Source of the DNA: Propionivibrio sp.
GTDB taxonomy: Bacteria; Pseudomonadota; Gammaproteobacteria; Burkholderiales; Rhodocyclaceae
Length of the DNA stretch: 5,966 nucleotides
NCBI GenBank assembly: GCA_017990155.1
Contig: JAGNOM010000185.1
Coordinates: forward strand, 1-5,966
Reading direction: 5' to 3'
Shown: positions 1-5,734 of the stretch, in pieces
Layout of the letters: every line of letters begins with the position of its first letter
How positions within the stretch are numbered: position 1 is the stretch's first letter
Notes under the pieces: model-generated
The model's input: the letters and a program-made list of their open reading frames with translations, nothing else
The model's database searches: none
What the model was told of the DNA's origin: nothing
Made by a program: the position numbers and the translations under genes

Positions 1-450
1 GATACGAGTCGCCAGATCCACTTCGACATCGCTGAAGGCGATCAGCTTGTCCTCGCCGGTAGGGGCGCCGGGAATTGCGGCAACGCGGCGGCGCAGGACC
101 GCCTGGATACGGGCGATCAATTCGCGCGGGTTGAACGGTTTGGGCAAATAGTCGTCGGCGCCCATTTCCAGGCCGACGATCCGGTCGATCTCGTCACCCT
201 TTGCGGTCAGCATGATCACCGCCTGTTCAGGATCGCTCGCGCGCAAGCGACGGCAAATCGACAGGCCGTCCTCACCTGGAAGCATGAGATCCAGGACGAT
301 CAGGTCGAACATGTCGCGAGCCAGTGCCTTGTCCATCGCCTCGGCATTTTCTGCCGTCTTTACCACAAAGCCGTTTTCGCCGAGATAGCGTTGCAGGAGC
401 TCGCGGAGTCTTTTGTCGTCGTCGACGACGAGTATTTTTCGGTCAGCCAT
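1..450 (-). CDS. ompR: OmpR-family two-component response regulator (N-terminal 150 residues; continues off the left edge)
   Basis: This is the phosphoacceptor half of a DNA-binding response regulator. Reading the reverse strand from the ATG at 450 gives an unbroken frame to the window edge. The receiver domain spans about residues 4-118. It has the acidic pocket D10-D12, the phosphorylated aspartate D54 (in IVLDLMLPGEDG), the switch threonine T82 (LTAKGDE) and the invariant lysine K104 (DDYLPKPFNPREL). A short linker follows, then the first residues of what should be a winged-helix output domain (LIAFSDVEVDL). The LPKPFNPREL ending and the RRL segments fit the OmpR subgroup better than PhoB or KdpE. 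A histidine kinase of EnvZ type would be expected downstream, outside the window. No strong Shine-Dalgarno sequence is visible before the start. The receiver assignment is very secure. The symbol is a judgement from sequence flavour, because the DNA-binding domain is mostly missing. Confidence 0.93.
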   Translation of the reverse strand, partial: MADRKILVVDDDKRLRELLQRYLGENGFVVKTAENAEAMDKALARDMFDLIVLDLMLPGEDGLSICRRLRASDPEQAVIMLTAKGDEIDRIVGLEMGADDYLPKPFNPRELIARIQAVLRRRVAAIPGAPTGEDKLIAFSDVEVDLATRI

Positions 451-548
451 CGTTGAATCGTAACCGGAAAGCGCATGGGGCTGAAAGTCCGACGATGCGA
501 TTCGAGAATCTGGTTTGTGTGCGAATGCGTCTGCTCGCTGTGCGAGAA

Positions 549-561
549 ACATTTCCTTACA
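549..561. promoter_or_regulatory. Candidate OmpR-type direct-repeat operator
   Basis: The spacer between the divergent response-regulator gene and the small exported protein contains ACATTTCCTTACA. This is two ACA half-sites with a period of 10 bp, followed by an AT-rich stretch. OmpR-family regulators bind tandem direct repeats with about 10-11 bp spacing, and autoregulation from a divergent spacer is common. A small dyad (CTCGC, tgt, GCGAG) lies just beside it at 534-546. The site could serve either flanking gene. The assignment is inference from spacing and location only. Confidence 0.3.
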
Positions 562-583
562 ATTGCAAAGCATTTGGATGAAT

Positions 584-598
584 GCATCGATTCGATGC
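584..598. repeat. 15-bp perfect palindrome in the divergent spacer
   Basis: GCATCGA, T, TCGATGC form an exact inverted repeat, extended by one further matching pair beyond a mismatch. It lies between the OmpR-like direct repeat and the start of the small exported protein. It could be a regulator site or a short hairpin. Its left part also belongs to a 16-bp direct repeat shared with the start of the winged-helix gene at 1075. No function can be assigned. Confidence 0.4.
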
Positions 599-650
599 GT
601 TGGCATACTGATCAATGTGCTGCGTTGCAGCTTTTTCTGGACTTCTCGCC

Positions 651-944
651 ATGATTGATTTGCGTGTGCTCGTCAGGGGCAGTTTTGCTGTCGCGATGAT
701 GCTCGCCCAGATTTTTCTGGTCGTAGATGCGCAGGCCAAGGATATCCGATGGCTTCGTGAGGAGCAGGGGGCAAAAGGACGAGAGCAATCCCGGCGGCAG
801 GAAGCGCAGTCATGGCCGCAGCGGCAACAAAAGGGCGCCGATGAAGGCCGTCGTGCGGAGCAGAGAATGTCACAGGATGAGCGGCGCCAGTTACGGCGCG
901 ATATTCGCGATGCGGGGCGCGAAATCTATCCGCCACGCAAGTAA
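651..944 (+). CDS. Small exported Arg/Gln-rich protein of unknown function
   Basis: This 97-residue product begins with a signal peptide: a short arginine-containing start (MIDLRVLVRG), a hydrophobic core over about residues 11-26, and a likely cleavage after AQA at residue 29. The mature part is about 68 residues, very hydrophilic and rich in Arg, Gln and Glu. It ends in ERRQLRRDIRDAGREIYPPRK. From memory, a tail of this type (DERR.LRRDI..AGR..Y) recurs in small periplasmic hypothetical proteins of betaproteobacteria; this was not checked. An upstream in-frame ATG at 615 would add 12 residues that do not improve the signal peptide, and neither start has a strong ribosome-binding site, so 651 is preferred. 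The gene diverges from the response regulator and may be under its control. The export signal is clear and the function is unknown. Confidence 0.7.
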   Translation: MIDLRVLVRGSFAVAMMLAQIFLVVDAQAKDIRWLREEQGAKGREQSRRQEAQSWPQRQQKGADEGRRAEQRMSQDERRQLRRDIRDAGREIYPPRK

Positions 945-995
945 CGATCGGAAGGGCACGATATTCAGCCAAACCCATTGCTTTTATGGGTGAAT

Positions 996-1014
996 GGCGG
1001 TAATTCTCATTGCC
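996..1014. promoter_or_regulatory. Weak Fur-box-like site upstream of the winged-helix gene
   Basis: The reverse strand reads AATGAGAATTAC within a 19-bp stretch. This resembles one half of the classical Fur box (GATAATGATAATCATTATC), matching about 11 of 19 positions, nearly all in the left half and centre. It lies about 60 bp before the winged-helix start, where a promoter would be expected. The second half is GC-rich and poor, so this is a tentative call. Confidence 0.2.
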
Positions 1015-1063
1015 ATCAACGTGATTAGGGCGCAAACTAAGGCCCATTTTTCTCAAGCCGTAT

Positions 1064-1068
1064 AGGGA
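1064..1068 (+). promoter_or_regulatory. Ribosome-binding site of the winged-helix gene
   Basis: AGGGA lies 6 bases before the ATG at 1075. This supports that start and shows the gene is read independently of the upstream small protein. Confidence 0.6.
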
Positions 1069-1074
1069 TCCCAC

Positions 1075-1350
1075 ATGAATGCATCGATTCTCAAGTTTCT
1101 GAGGGCCAATGGCGAACAACTCGACTCGGAGATTTCGCAGGCTTTGCACATTCCGTTGCCACAGCTGAGAAACCAGGTGGCGGAACTTTCCGCGAGCGGC
1201 GAAGTGATTTGTTGCCAGGTGACGCGTTTCATCGATGGCAAGAAGATTGAAGGGACGAGCTGCCGCCTTTCCTGCGATTTGCCGGCGCCTGCGCGGGGAC
1301 GCAAGCCGGGGGTCAAGCGCGATCCAAATGCAGATCTGATTCCGGAATAG
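1075..1350 (+). CDS. Small winged-helix DNA-binding protein (ArsR/FeoC-like fold)
   Basis: This is a 91-residue putative transcription regulator. Residues 1-40 read as a helix-turn-helix unit: helix 1 MNASILKFLRANG, then LDSEISQALHIP, then the recognition helix PLPQLRNQVAELSASG. Residues 42-67 form a two-stranded wing (GEVICCQVTRFIDGKKIEG). The wing carries four cysteines, C46, C47, C63 and C67, which could bind a metal, an Fe-S cluster or act as a redox switch. The tail has a basic RGRKPGVKR segment that resembles a minor-groove AT-hook. The start is supported by AGGGA at 1064-1068. The gene is alone on this strand and ends in front of a strong dyad. The fold is fairly clear. The target and signal are unknown, and the exact family (ArsR-like, FeoC-like or LexA-type wing) cannot be settled by eye. 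Confidence 0.78.
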   Translation: MNASILKFLRANGEQLDSEISQALHIPLPQLRNQVAELSASGEVICCQVTRFIDGKKIEGTSCRLSCDLPAPARGRKPGVKRDPNADLIPE

Positions 1351-1399
1351 CGGGTCCGTCTATTGCTTCTGTCCGGCTGGTCGCGGCCAAAAAGACGAC

Positions 1400-1438
1400 A
1401 ATGCAACAACGCCACCTCAAGGGTGGCGTTGTTGCATT
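1400..1438. terminator. Bidirectional terminator between convergent genes
   Basis: A 17-bp perfect inverted repeat (arms 1400-1416 and 1422-1438) encloses a 5-base loop, TCAAG. The arms include GCAACAACGCCACC. The dyad lies between the plus-strand winged-helix stop (1350) and the minus-strand transporter stop (1454), exactly where a shared terminator is expected. Plus-strand T-tracts after the stem are weak. In the minus direction a TCTTTTTGG run follows about 7 bases beyond the stem. It probably works best for the minus-strand transcript, or through the very stable stem. Confidence 0.75.
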
Positions 1439-1453
1439 TGAGGAACTGTTTGC

Positions 1454-2806
1454 TTACTGCGCGACTTCCGCACTATCGCTTGCATGGACCTCGGTTGCCG
1501 TGGAGGCAGCACCTGGCTTGTGGTGCGCATCCGGATGCCAGCCCATACTGAAGTAGAGGACTGTGAAGCCGACGACGTAGGCCAGGGCGACGTGCCAACC
1601 ATGGCGCAGCCAGTTGCCGACGGACTTGGCTTCGGGATACATGTTGGAAAGTGCGACACCGGACGATGAGCCGAACCAGATCATTGAACCACCAAAGCCG
1701 ACGGCGTAGGCGAGGAAACCCCAGTCGTAACCGCCCTGTTTGAGCGCCAACGCAGTCAGCGGAATGTTGTCGAAGACGGCTGAGACGAAACCGAGGCCGA
1801 GTGCGGCAAGAGCTGATGCAGGCGGCAGTTGCTCGACCGGCATCATGGATGCGCAGGTGACCAGTGAAAGCAGGAAGATGGTTCCCTTGAAGGTCTCTGG
1901 CAGCACTTCCCAGTCGGGACGACGAACCGGGATCGAAAGGAAGATCGCGGCCCAAACCGCCACACCAATGAAGGGGAAATGATCAGCCAGTGCGCTGAAC
2001 TTCACGTTGATCACGACATTGGTGGCAATGGCGAACACCAGAATCATCGCAACGATACCGATCCGGGCCTTGTCGATTCGGGTGTGGGCGTGTGAATTCT
2101 TGATGATCGGCGAATGAGCATGCTGTTGCTTGGCGCCAAAGTAGGCGGTGATGCAAAGTGCGACGATGGCGGCGACATAGGCGTCGAGAACCGTGATCGG
2201 GCTGATACCGTCGATCCACATCATGGTTGTTGTTGTGTCGCCGACGACCGACCCGGATCCTCCGGCGTTTGATGCGGCGACAATCGAGGCTAGATAGCCG
2301 ACGTGCACCTTGCCCTTGAAGAGCTGGTGTGCCATCGCACCACCGATCAGGGCGGCGGCGATGTTGTCGAGAAAGCTGGAAAGAACGAAGACCATGACCA
2401 GCAGGAGGAATCCGCCCTTCCAGTCGTTGGGGAGATACTTGGGCAGGATGACCGGGACGTGGCTCTTTTCAAAGTGCCGTGAGAGTAGCGCAAAACCCAT
2501 CAGCAGGCAGAGCAGATTGGCCAGGACGACCCATTCGTGCTGAAAGTGGCCGACGAGACCGATCAGGCCTTCGCCGGTCTTGAAGCCAGTGAAAATCAGT
2601 TTGTAGATCGAGATCGTTACCAGACCGGTCAGACCAACATAGAGCGTATGGTCGTGGAAGAGTGCGACGCCAAGCAGCGTGAGTGCAAAGAGAATGAAAT
2701 CGAGCGGAATGCCGGCGACCATGATCGATTCACCAGCCCAAGCGGGAAGTGCGAGTCCGAAAAGTAGTAGAAAGACGCTGAAAATACGGCGAAAAGCAGT
2801 GTTCAT
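1454..2806 (-). CDS. NhaD/ArsB-type ion transporter (probable Na+/H+ antiporter)
   Basis: This is a 450-residue inner-membrane protein of the ion transporter superfamily (NhaD, ArsB, CitMHS). It starts with a signal-like hydrophobic segment (residues 8-24, ending ALPAWA), followed by about ten or more membrane spans. The hallmark inverted-repeat motifs are both present: SSFLDNIAAAL (143-153) paired with SAVFDNIPLTAL (342-353), and SNAGGSGSVVGDTTTTMMW (179-197) paired with GGSMIWFGSSSGVALSN (372-388). The GDTTTTMMW segment is close to the GDVTTTMLW of NhaD antiporters. A hydrophilic loop at 226-245 (QQHAHSPIIKNSHAHTRIDK) and the C-terminus (HPDAHHKPG) are histidine-rich. An upstream GTG at 2881 would add 25 residues unlike a transporter start, so the ATG at 2806 before the signal-like segment is preferred. 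The gene lies 119 bp downstream of the metal-binding protein on the same strand. Superfamily membership is secure. The transported ion is not; Na+/H+ exchange is the default and a metal role is possible. Confidence 0.85.
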   Translation of the reverse strand: MNTAFRRIFSVFLLLFGLALPAWAGESIMVAGIPLDFILFALTLLGVALFHDHTLYVGLTGLVTISIYKLIFTGFKTGEGLIGLVGHFQHEWVVLANLLCLLMGFALLSRHFEKSHVPVILPKYLPNDWKGGFLLLVMVFVLSSFLDNIAAALIGGAMAHQLFKGKVHVGYLASIVAASNAGGSGSVVGDTTTTMMWIDGISPITVLDAYVAAIVALCITAYFGAKQQHAHSPIIKNSHAHTRIDKARIGIVAMILVFAIATNVVINVKFSALADHFPFIGVAVWAAIFLSIPVRRPDWEVLPETFKGTIFLLSLVTCASMMPVEQLPPASALAALGLGFVSAVFDNIPLTALALKQGGYDWGFLAYAVGFGGSMIWFGSSSGVALSNMYPEAKSVGNWLRHGWHVALAYVVGFTVLYFSMGWHPDAHHKPGAASTATEVHASDSAEVAQ

Positions 2807-2832
2807 CGGACTATTCCCGCAAAAATTCCAAA

Positions 2833-2861
2833 ATTCTACTCCGAAAGCCGGGGCGGGTCGA
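2833..2861 (-). promoter_or_regulatory. Candidate sigma-70 promoter of the transporter gene
   Basis: On the reverse strand, TCGACC (2861-2856) is followed after exactly 17 bp by TAGAAT (2838-2833). These match the consensus hexamers at 4/6 and 5/6 positions. Transcription would begin around 2825, about 20 bases before the ATG at 2806 and after the alternative GTG at 2881, which supports the shorter start. If real, the transporter can be expressed independently of the metal-uptake operon. Confidence 0.4.
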
Positions 2862-2925
2862 TTGGTGGCGGGCTGGAACACGGCATTGGACTGGGCCGAG
2901 TCGGTTTCCTCATCGGCCGATTTGG

Positions 2926-3837
2926 CTATTCCTTCAGTGCTTCGACGAGCGTATTCGCATTGTGCCGCATCATGTCTAGATACGTGACCACAGGGCCATC
3001 GTCCTTGGACAAGGCATCGGAATACAGCGTGCCGCCGATTTTCGCGCCGGATTCCTGACGGATGCGCTCGAGAAGTCGCGAGTCGGAAATGCTCTCGACG
3101 AAGACCGCGGGAATCTTGTCGCGACGAATCTGCTTGATGATGCGGCCGATGTCGGCCGCCGATGGTTCGGCATCGGTATTGATACCGACGGGGGCGATGA
3201 AGTCCAGGCCGTAGGCCCGAGCGAGGTAGCCGAACGCGTCATGCGTTGTTACGACCTTGCGTCGCGATTTCGGTATCGAGTTGAAGGTTTTCCGCAATTC
3301 GGTGTCGAGCGCACCGATTTCCTGCCGGTATTTTTCAACATTTGCCTGGTAACTCGTCTTGCCCGAAGGATCGATCTCGCCTAGTGCCTTACCGATGTTA
3401 TCGACGTAGATCAGTGCATTGGACAAATCCTGCCAGGCGTGCGGATCGACGTTGTCATGGTGACTGTCATGGTGATCATGCGCGCTTCGTTGCAATGTCC
3501 GGATGCCGTTGGTTGCGGTCGCAACCTTGCCTCGATAACCGGACGACTTGATCAGGCGCTCAAGCCATCCCTCAAAACCCAAACCGTTAACGACCACCAG
3601 TCGCGCCTGAGCAATGGCTTTTGCATCCGCCGGCGTCGGCTGGTAAACGTGCGCGTCCGCATTCGGGCCGACGAGCGTATGAACTTTCATGCGATCGCCG
3701 CCGACACGCTGAGTGATATCGCCCAGGATGCTGAAAGTCGTGACGACTTCGATTGGCTCCGCTGCGAATGCCGGAAAAGCGGCCAACAATGCGCTCATCA
3801 GCCACAGGCGCGCGCGCGCCAGGATACGGGAATCCAT
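2926..3837 (-). CDS. znuA: Periplasmic zinc/manganese-binding protein of an ABC importer
   Basis: This 303-residue cluster A-I solute-binding protein captures a divalent metal in the periplasm and delivers it to the permease encoded just upstream. A signal peptide covers residues 1-25 (LWLMSALLAAFPAFA). The mature start, IEVVTTFSILGDITQRVGGD, is typical of the family. The expected metal ligands are visible: H63 (DAHVYQP), H133 (DPHAW), H199 (TTHDAFGY) and D274 (SDALS). This is a three-His/one-Asp set like that of TroA and zinc-type proteins, rather than the Glu-containing set of manganese-specific PsaA/MntC. A histidine-rich loop before the second ligand (H120, H122, H123, H126, H127) also favours zinc. 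The HDAFGYLARAYG and INTDAEPSA segments recall the AztC-like branch. A strong AAAGGAG sequence sits just before the ATG. Family assignment is secure; zinc over manganese is inference. Confidence 0.93.
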   Translation of the reverse strand: MDSRILARARLWLMSALLAAFPAFAAEPIEVVTTFSILGDITQRVGGDRMKVHTLVGPNADAHVYQPTPADAKAIAQARLVVVNGLGFEGWLERLIKSSGYRGKVATATNGIRTLQRSAHDHHDSHHDNVDPHAWQDLSNALIYVDNIGKALGEIDPSGKTSYQANVEKYRQEIGALDTELRKTFNSIPKSRRKVVTTHDAFGYLARAYGLDFIAPVGINTDAEPSAADIGRIIKQIRRDKIPAVFVESISDSRLLERIRQESGAKIGGTLYSDALSKDDGPVVTYLDMMRHNANTLVEALKE

Positions 3838-3841
3838 GAAT

Positions 3842-3848
3842 ACTCCTT
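3842..3848 (-). promoter_or_regulatory. Strong Shine-Dalgarno of the metal-binding protein gene
   Basis: The reverse strand reads AAAGGAGTATTCATG, giving a near-ideal ribosome-binding site directly before the start at 3837. It is the strongest one in the operon. This fits the usual need for an excess of binding protein over the membrane components. Confidence 0.75.
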
Positions 3849-3865
3849 TGGCGGTCGGTTGAAAA

Positions 3866-4756
3866 CTAACGTTCGAAATGCCAGCGCGGCCGCAAGTGTG
3901 CGACGACCGGGCCGAGCCGCCCGACCAGCATCGACAGGACGTAAAGCCCGCCGAGTGTCAGTACGATGGCGGGGCCCGCTGGCAGGTTGACGTAGTACGA
4001 AAGAAGCAATCCGACCATCGAACCCGTGAAGGCGATCGCGACGGCGACCAGGAGCAGCGGGACGATGTTGTTCACCCACAGGCGCGCGGCAGCGGAGGGC
4101 AGGATCATGATGCCGACAGCCATCAATGTCCCCAGCGCGTGGAAGCCGCCGATCAGGTTGAGGACGAGCAGGATCATGAAGCCATAGTGTGCGATCGGAC
4201 TCAGTCGACTGACTCGGGCGAGATAGGTCGGATCGCAGCATTCGAGGACGATCAATCGCAGCCCGACGGCGATCGCGACAATCGACAAGGAAGCAAAGCT
4301 TGCGAGCAGCAGCAGCGCCGCATCGTCGAGCGCGAGAACGCTGCCGAACAATACGTGCAACAGATCGACGCTGCTGCCGCGCATGGAAATGATGAGTACG
4401 CCGGCCGAGAGCGACATCAGGTAGAACGTGGCCAGGCTGGTGTCTTCCTTGATCACCGAGTTGCGCGCGACGCCGCCGGCCAGTAACGCCACGGCAATTC
4501 CGGCGACGAGGCCGCCGACGGTCATCGCCGAGAGGGACAGTCCGGCGATCAGATAACCGATCGCCGCACCCGGAAGAATCGCGTGTGAAATGGCGTCGCC
4601 GGCCAGGCTCATGCGGCGCAGCATCAGGAAAACACCGATTGGCGTTGCGCCGAGCGAAAGGGCGAGGCAGCCAGCGAGCGCGCGGCGCATGAATCCGAAT
4701 TCGATGAACGGCGCGATCAGCGGGAAGCCGGTGAGGAAATCGATCAAGTTTTTCAT
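3866..4756 (-). CDS. znuB: Permease subunit of a zinc/manganese ABC importer (ABC-3 family)
   Basis: This 296-residue inner-membrane permease dimerises to form the translocation path for the metal delivered by the binding protein. About eight or nine hydrophobic spans are evident. Family signatures are the conserved MSLAGDAISHAILPGAAIGY segment (49-68), GTLMAVGIMILPSAAARLW (209-227) and SYYVNLPAGPAIVL (253-266). Length is normal for the family. The frame opens at 4798, but the ATG at 4756 is chosen because it overlaps the ATPase stop as ATGA (4756-4753), a classic translational coupling. The first span-containing residues (MKNLIDFLTGFPLIAPFIEFGFMRRAL) are also a typical family start. The stop is 28 bp before the binding-protein start. 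Nothing in it looks truncated or degenerate. Confidence 0.94.
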   Translation of the reverse strand: MKNLIDFLTGFPLIAPFIEFGFMRRALAGCLALSLGATPIGVFLMLRRMSLAGDAISHAILPGAAIGYLIAGLSLSAMTVGGLVAGIAVALLAGGVARNSVIKEDTSLATFYLMSLSAGVLIISMRGSSVDLLHVLFGSVLALDDAALLLLASFASLSIVAIAVGLRLIVLECCDPTYLARVSRLSPIAHYGFMILLVLNLIGGFHALGTLMAVGIMILPSAAARLWVNNIVPLLLVAVAIAFTGSMVGLLLSYYVNLPAGPAIVLTLGGLYVLSMLVGRLGPVVAHLRPRWHFER

Positions 4757-5538
4757 GGCTGAACGCGCTGGCCGGGATCGTTGTTGTCGATATGGCAAAT
4801 CGCCGCGTGCGAGAAATCGCCCCGCTTTTCGGTGAGTTGCCGAGCGCGCAGCAGGTTCGCTTCGCTGAGAACATCGGCGGTCTTGCCCGTCGCCACGGTT
4901 TCGCGGGCAAGCAGCAAGGTCTCCGGATATTCCTGACGAACGTGTTCGAAATCGTGCAGCACGCTAATGACCGTTCGACCTTCCTTGTTCCACTGGCGAA
5001 CCAGCGCCGCGAGGTCTTGCACTGTGTTGGCGTCGATTGCACCGTAGGGCTCATCGAGTAACACGAGCGGCGAGTCCTGCAGAATCACGCGGGCGAATCG
5101 GGCGCGCTGCAATTGGCCGCCCGAGAGTTGGCCGATGGGGCGATCTTCGAGTCCGCTCAGTCCGACCGCGGCAATTGCTTCATCAACACGATGTCGTGCG
5201 TGACGGTTGAAGCCCCTGAACGCGCCGAATTTCGCCCAAAGGCCCATGGCGACAAAATCGTGGATGACAATCGGAAAGCTGCTATCAACGGTTGACTGCT
5301 GCGTGAGGTAGGCGATGGACTCGCGCTTGATGCCGTTCAGGCGCACCTGGCCCTGCATCGGCCGCAGTTCGCCGACGATTCCTTTGAGTAGCGTTGATTT
5401 TCCTGCACCGTTGGGCCCGACGACCGCCAGCAGGCTGCCCTTGGCGATTTCACCTTTCAAGTGGTGAACCGCCGGGTGGCGGTCATAGCCCAGGGTGAGA
5501 TTCTCGAAACCAACGATGGCCGAAGCAGACTGCGTCAT
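4753..5538 (-). CDS. znuC: ATP-binding subunit of a zinc/manganese ABC importer
   Basis: This 261-residue cytoplasmic ATPase drives the importer. Counted from the ATG at 5538, Walker A is at about 41-48 (GPNGAGKS), the Q-loop at about 80 (YLTQQS), the signature LSGGQ at 138-142, Walker B at about 158-164 (LVLLDEP) and the H-loop histidine at 195 (SVLHDFEH). All catalytic features are intact. The C-terminal tail beyond the ATPase core (LLRARQLTEKRGDFSHAAICHID) contains His and Cys, a pattern I associate with AztA-like metal ATPases. The frame could start at a GTG at 5550. The ATG at 5538 is preferred because it overlaps the stop of a 47-codon gene as ATGA, mirroring the overlap with the permease at the other end. 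The family is certain; the exact metal is inferred from the binding protein. Confidence 0.94.
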   Translation of the reverse strand: MTQSASAIVGFENLTLGYDRHPAVHHLKGEIAKGSLLAVVGPNGAGKSTLLKGIVGELRPMQGQVRLNGIKRESIAYLTQQSTVDSSFPIVIHDFVAMGLWAKFGAFRGFNRHARHRVDEAIAAVGLSGLEDRPIGQLSGGQLQRARFARVILQDSPLVLLDEPYGAIDANTVQDLAALVRQWNKEGRTVISVLHDFEHVRQEYPETLLLARETVATGKTADVLSEANLLRARQLTEKRGDFSHAAICHIDNNDPGQRVQP

Positions 5539-5678
5539 GCAAGCGCCCACAAAGTGGTGATCCAGAGCAGTAGCAATGCACCTAGCGCAAACGCCAGGCG
5601 CGCGATTGCGCTGCTGCCAAGTGGCGTGTTTGGCCGGTGCTTGCGCGGAAGATGAGGCTGGGAAGTCGAGTCAGGCAT
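5535..5678 (-). CDS. 47-residue single-span membrane protein, translationally coupled to the ATPase
   Basis: This short frame starts at the ATG at 5678 and ends in a TGA that overlaps the ATPase start as ATGA (5538-5535). The product has a hydrophilic, basic N-terminus (PDSTSQPHLPRKHRPNTPLG) and one strongly hydrophobic segment at about residues 25-47 (IARLAFALGALLLLWITTLWALA) that runs to the last residue. This is the pattern of a small bitopic inner-membrane protein with its N-terminus in the cytoplasm by the positive-inside rule. No upstream in-frame ATG precedes it before a stop, and no good ribosome-binding site is visible. The identical 4-bp overlap seen at the next junction, together with the membrane-like composition, argues that it is a real first gene of the metal-uptake operon. 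I do not recognise a family. It could be an accessory or regulatory subunit of the importer, or only a leader frame. Confidence 0.6.
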   Translation of the reverse strand: MPDSTSQPHLPRKHRPNTPLGSSAIARLAFALGALLLLWITTLWALA

Positions 5679-5734
5679 GCGCGGATCGGAGTCGGCGTGG
5701 GAGATCGGCCATGCTGCCTGATCTGGTGCTCAAA

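Noticed and set aside
974..990. CCCAT/ATGGG hairpin after the small exported protein
   Set aside because: A 5-bp stem without a T-tract is too weak to call a terminator.
673..1149. 158-codon minus-strand frame
   Set aside because: It runs antisense to both the exported protein and the winged-helix gene, which have better coding evidence.
1053..1415. 120-codon minus-strand frame
   Set aside because: It is antisense to the winged-helix gene and ends within the terminator region, with no family features.
1473..1955. 160-codon minus-strand frame
   Set aside because: It lies wholly inside the transporter gene in another frame and is arginine-rich with no domain.
2807..2881. GTG at 2881 as the start of the transporter
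   Set aside because: The added 25 residues are unlike a transporter start. The signal-like segment begins at the ATG at 2806, and a promoter candidate lies between the two.
2892..2919. Short inverted repeat GGCCGA/TCGGCC after the metal-binding protein gene
   Set aside because: It has only six pairs, a long loop and no T-run, so it is not supported as a terminator.
3439..3990. 183-codon plus-strand frame
   Set aside because: It is antisense to the metal-binding protein and the permease end, and has no recognisable motif.
3878..4486. 202-codon plus-strand frame
   Set aside because: It is antisense to the permease. The Asp/Gln/Arg-rich composition mirrors a hydrophobic protein read on the other strand.
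3798..5054. Long 418-codon minus-strand frame
   Set aside because: It overlaps the permease and ATPase genes in another frame and is a low-complexity Arg/Pro-rich translation typical of a GC-rich shadow.
5539..5550. GTG at 5550 as the start of the ATPase
   Set aside because: The ATG at 5538 gives a perfect ATGA overlap with the upstream small gene and a normal family start.
5671..5712. 13-codon minus-strand leader frame overlapping the 47-residue protein
   Set aside because: It is too short and has no ribosome-binding site; it is probably a chance ATG.
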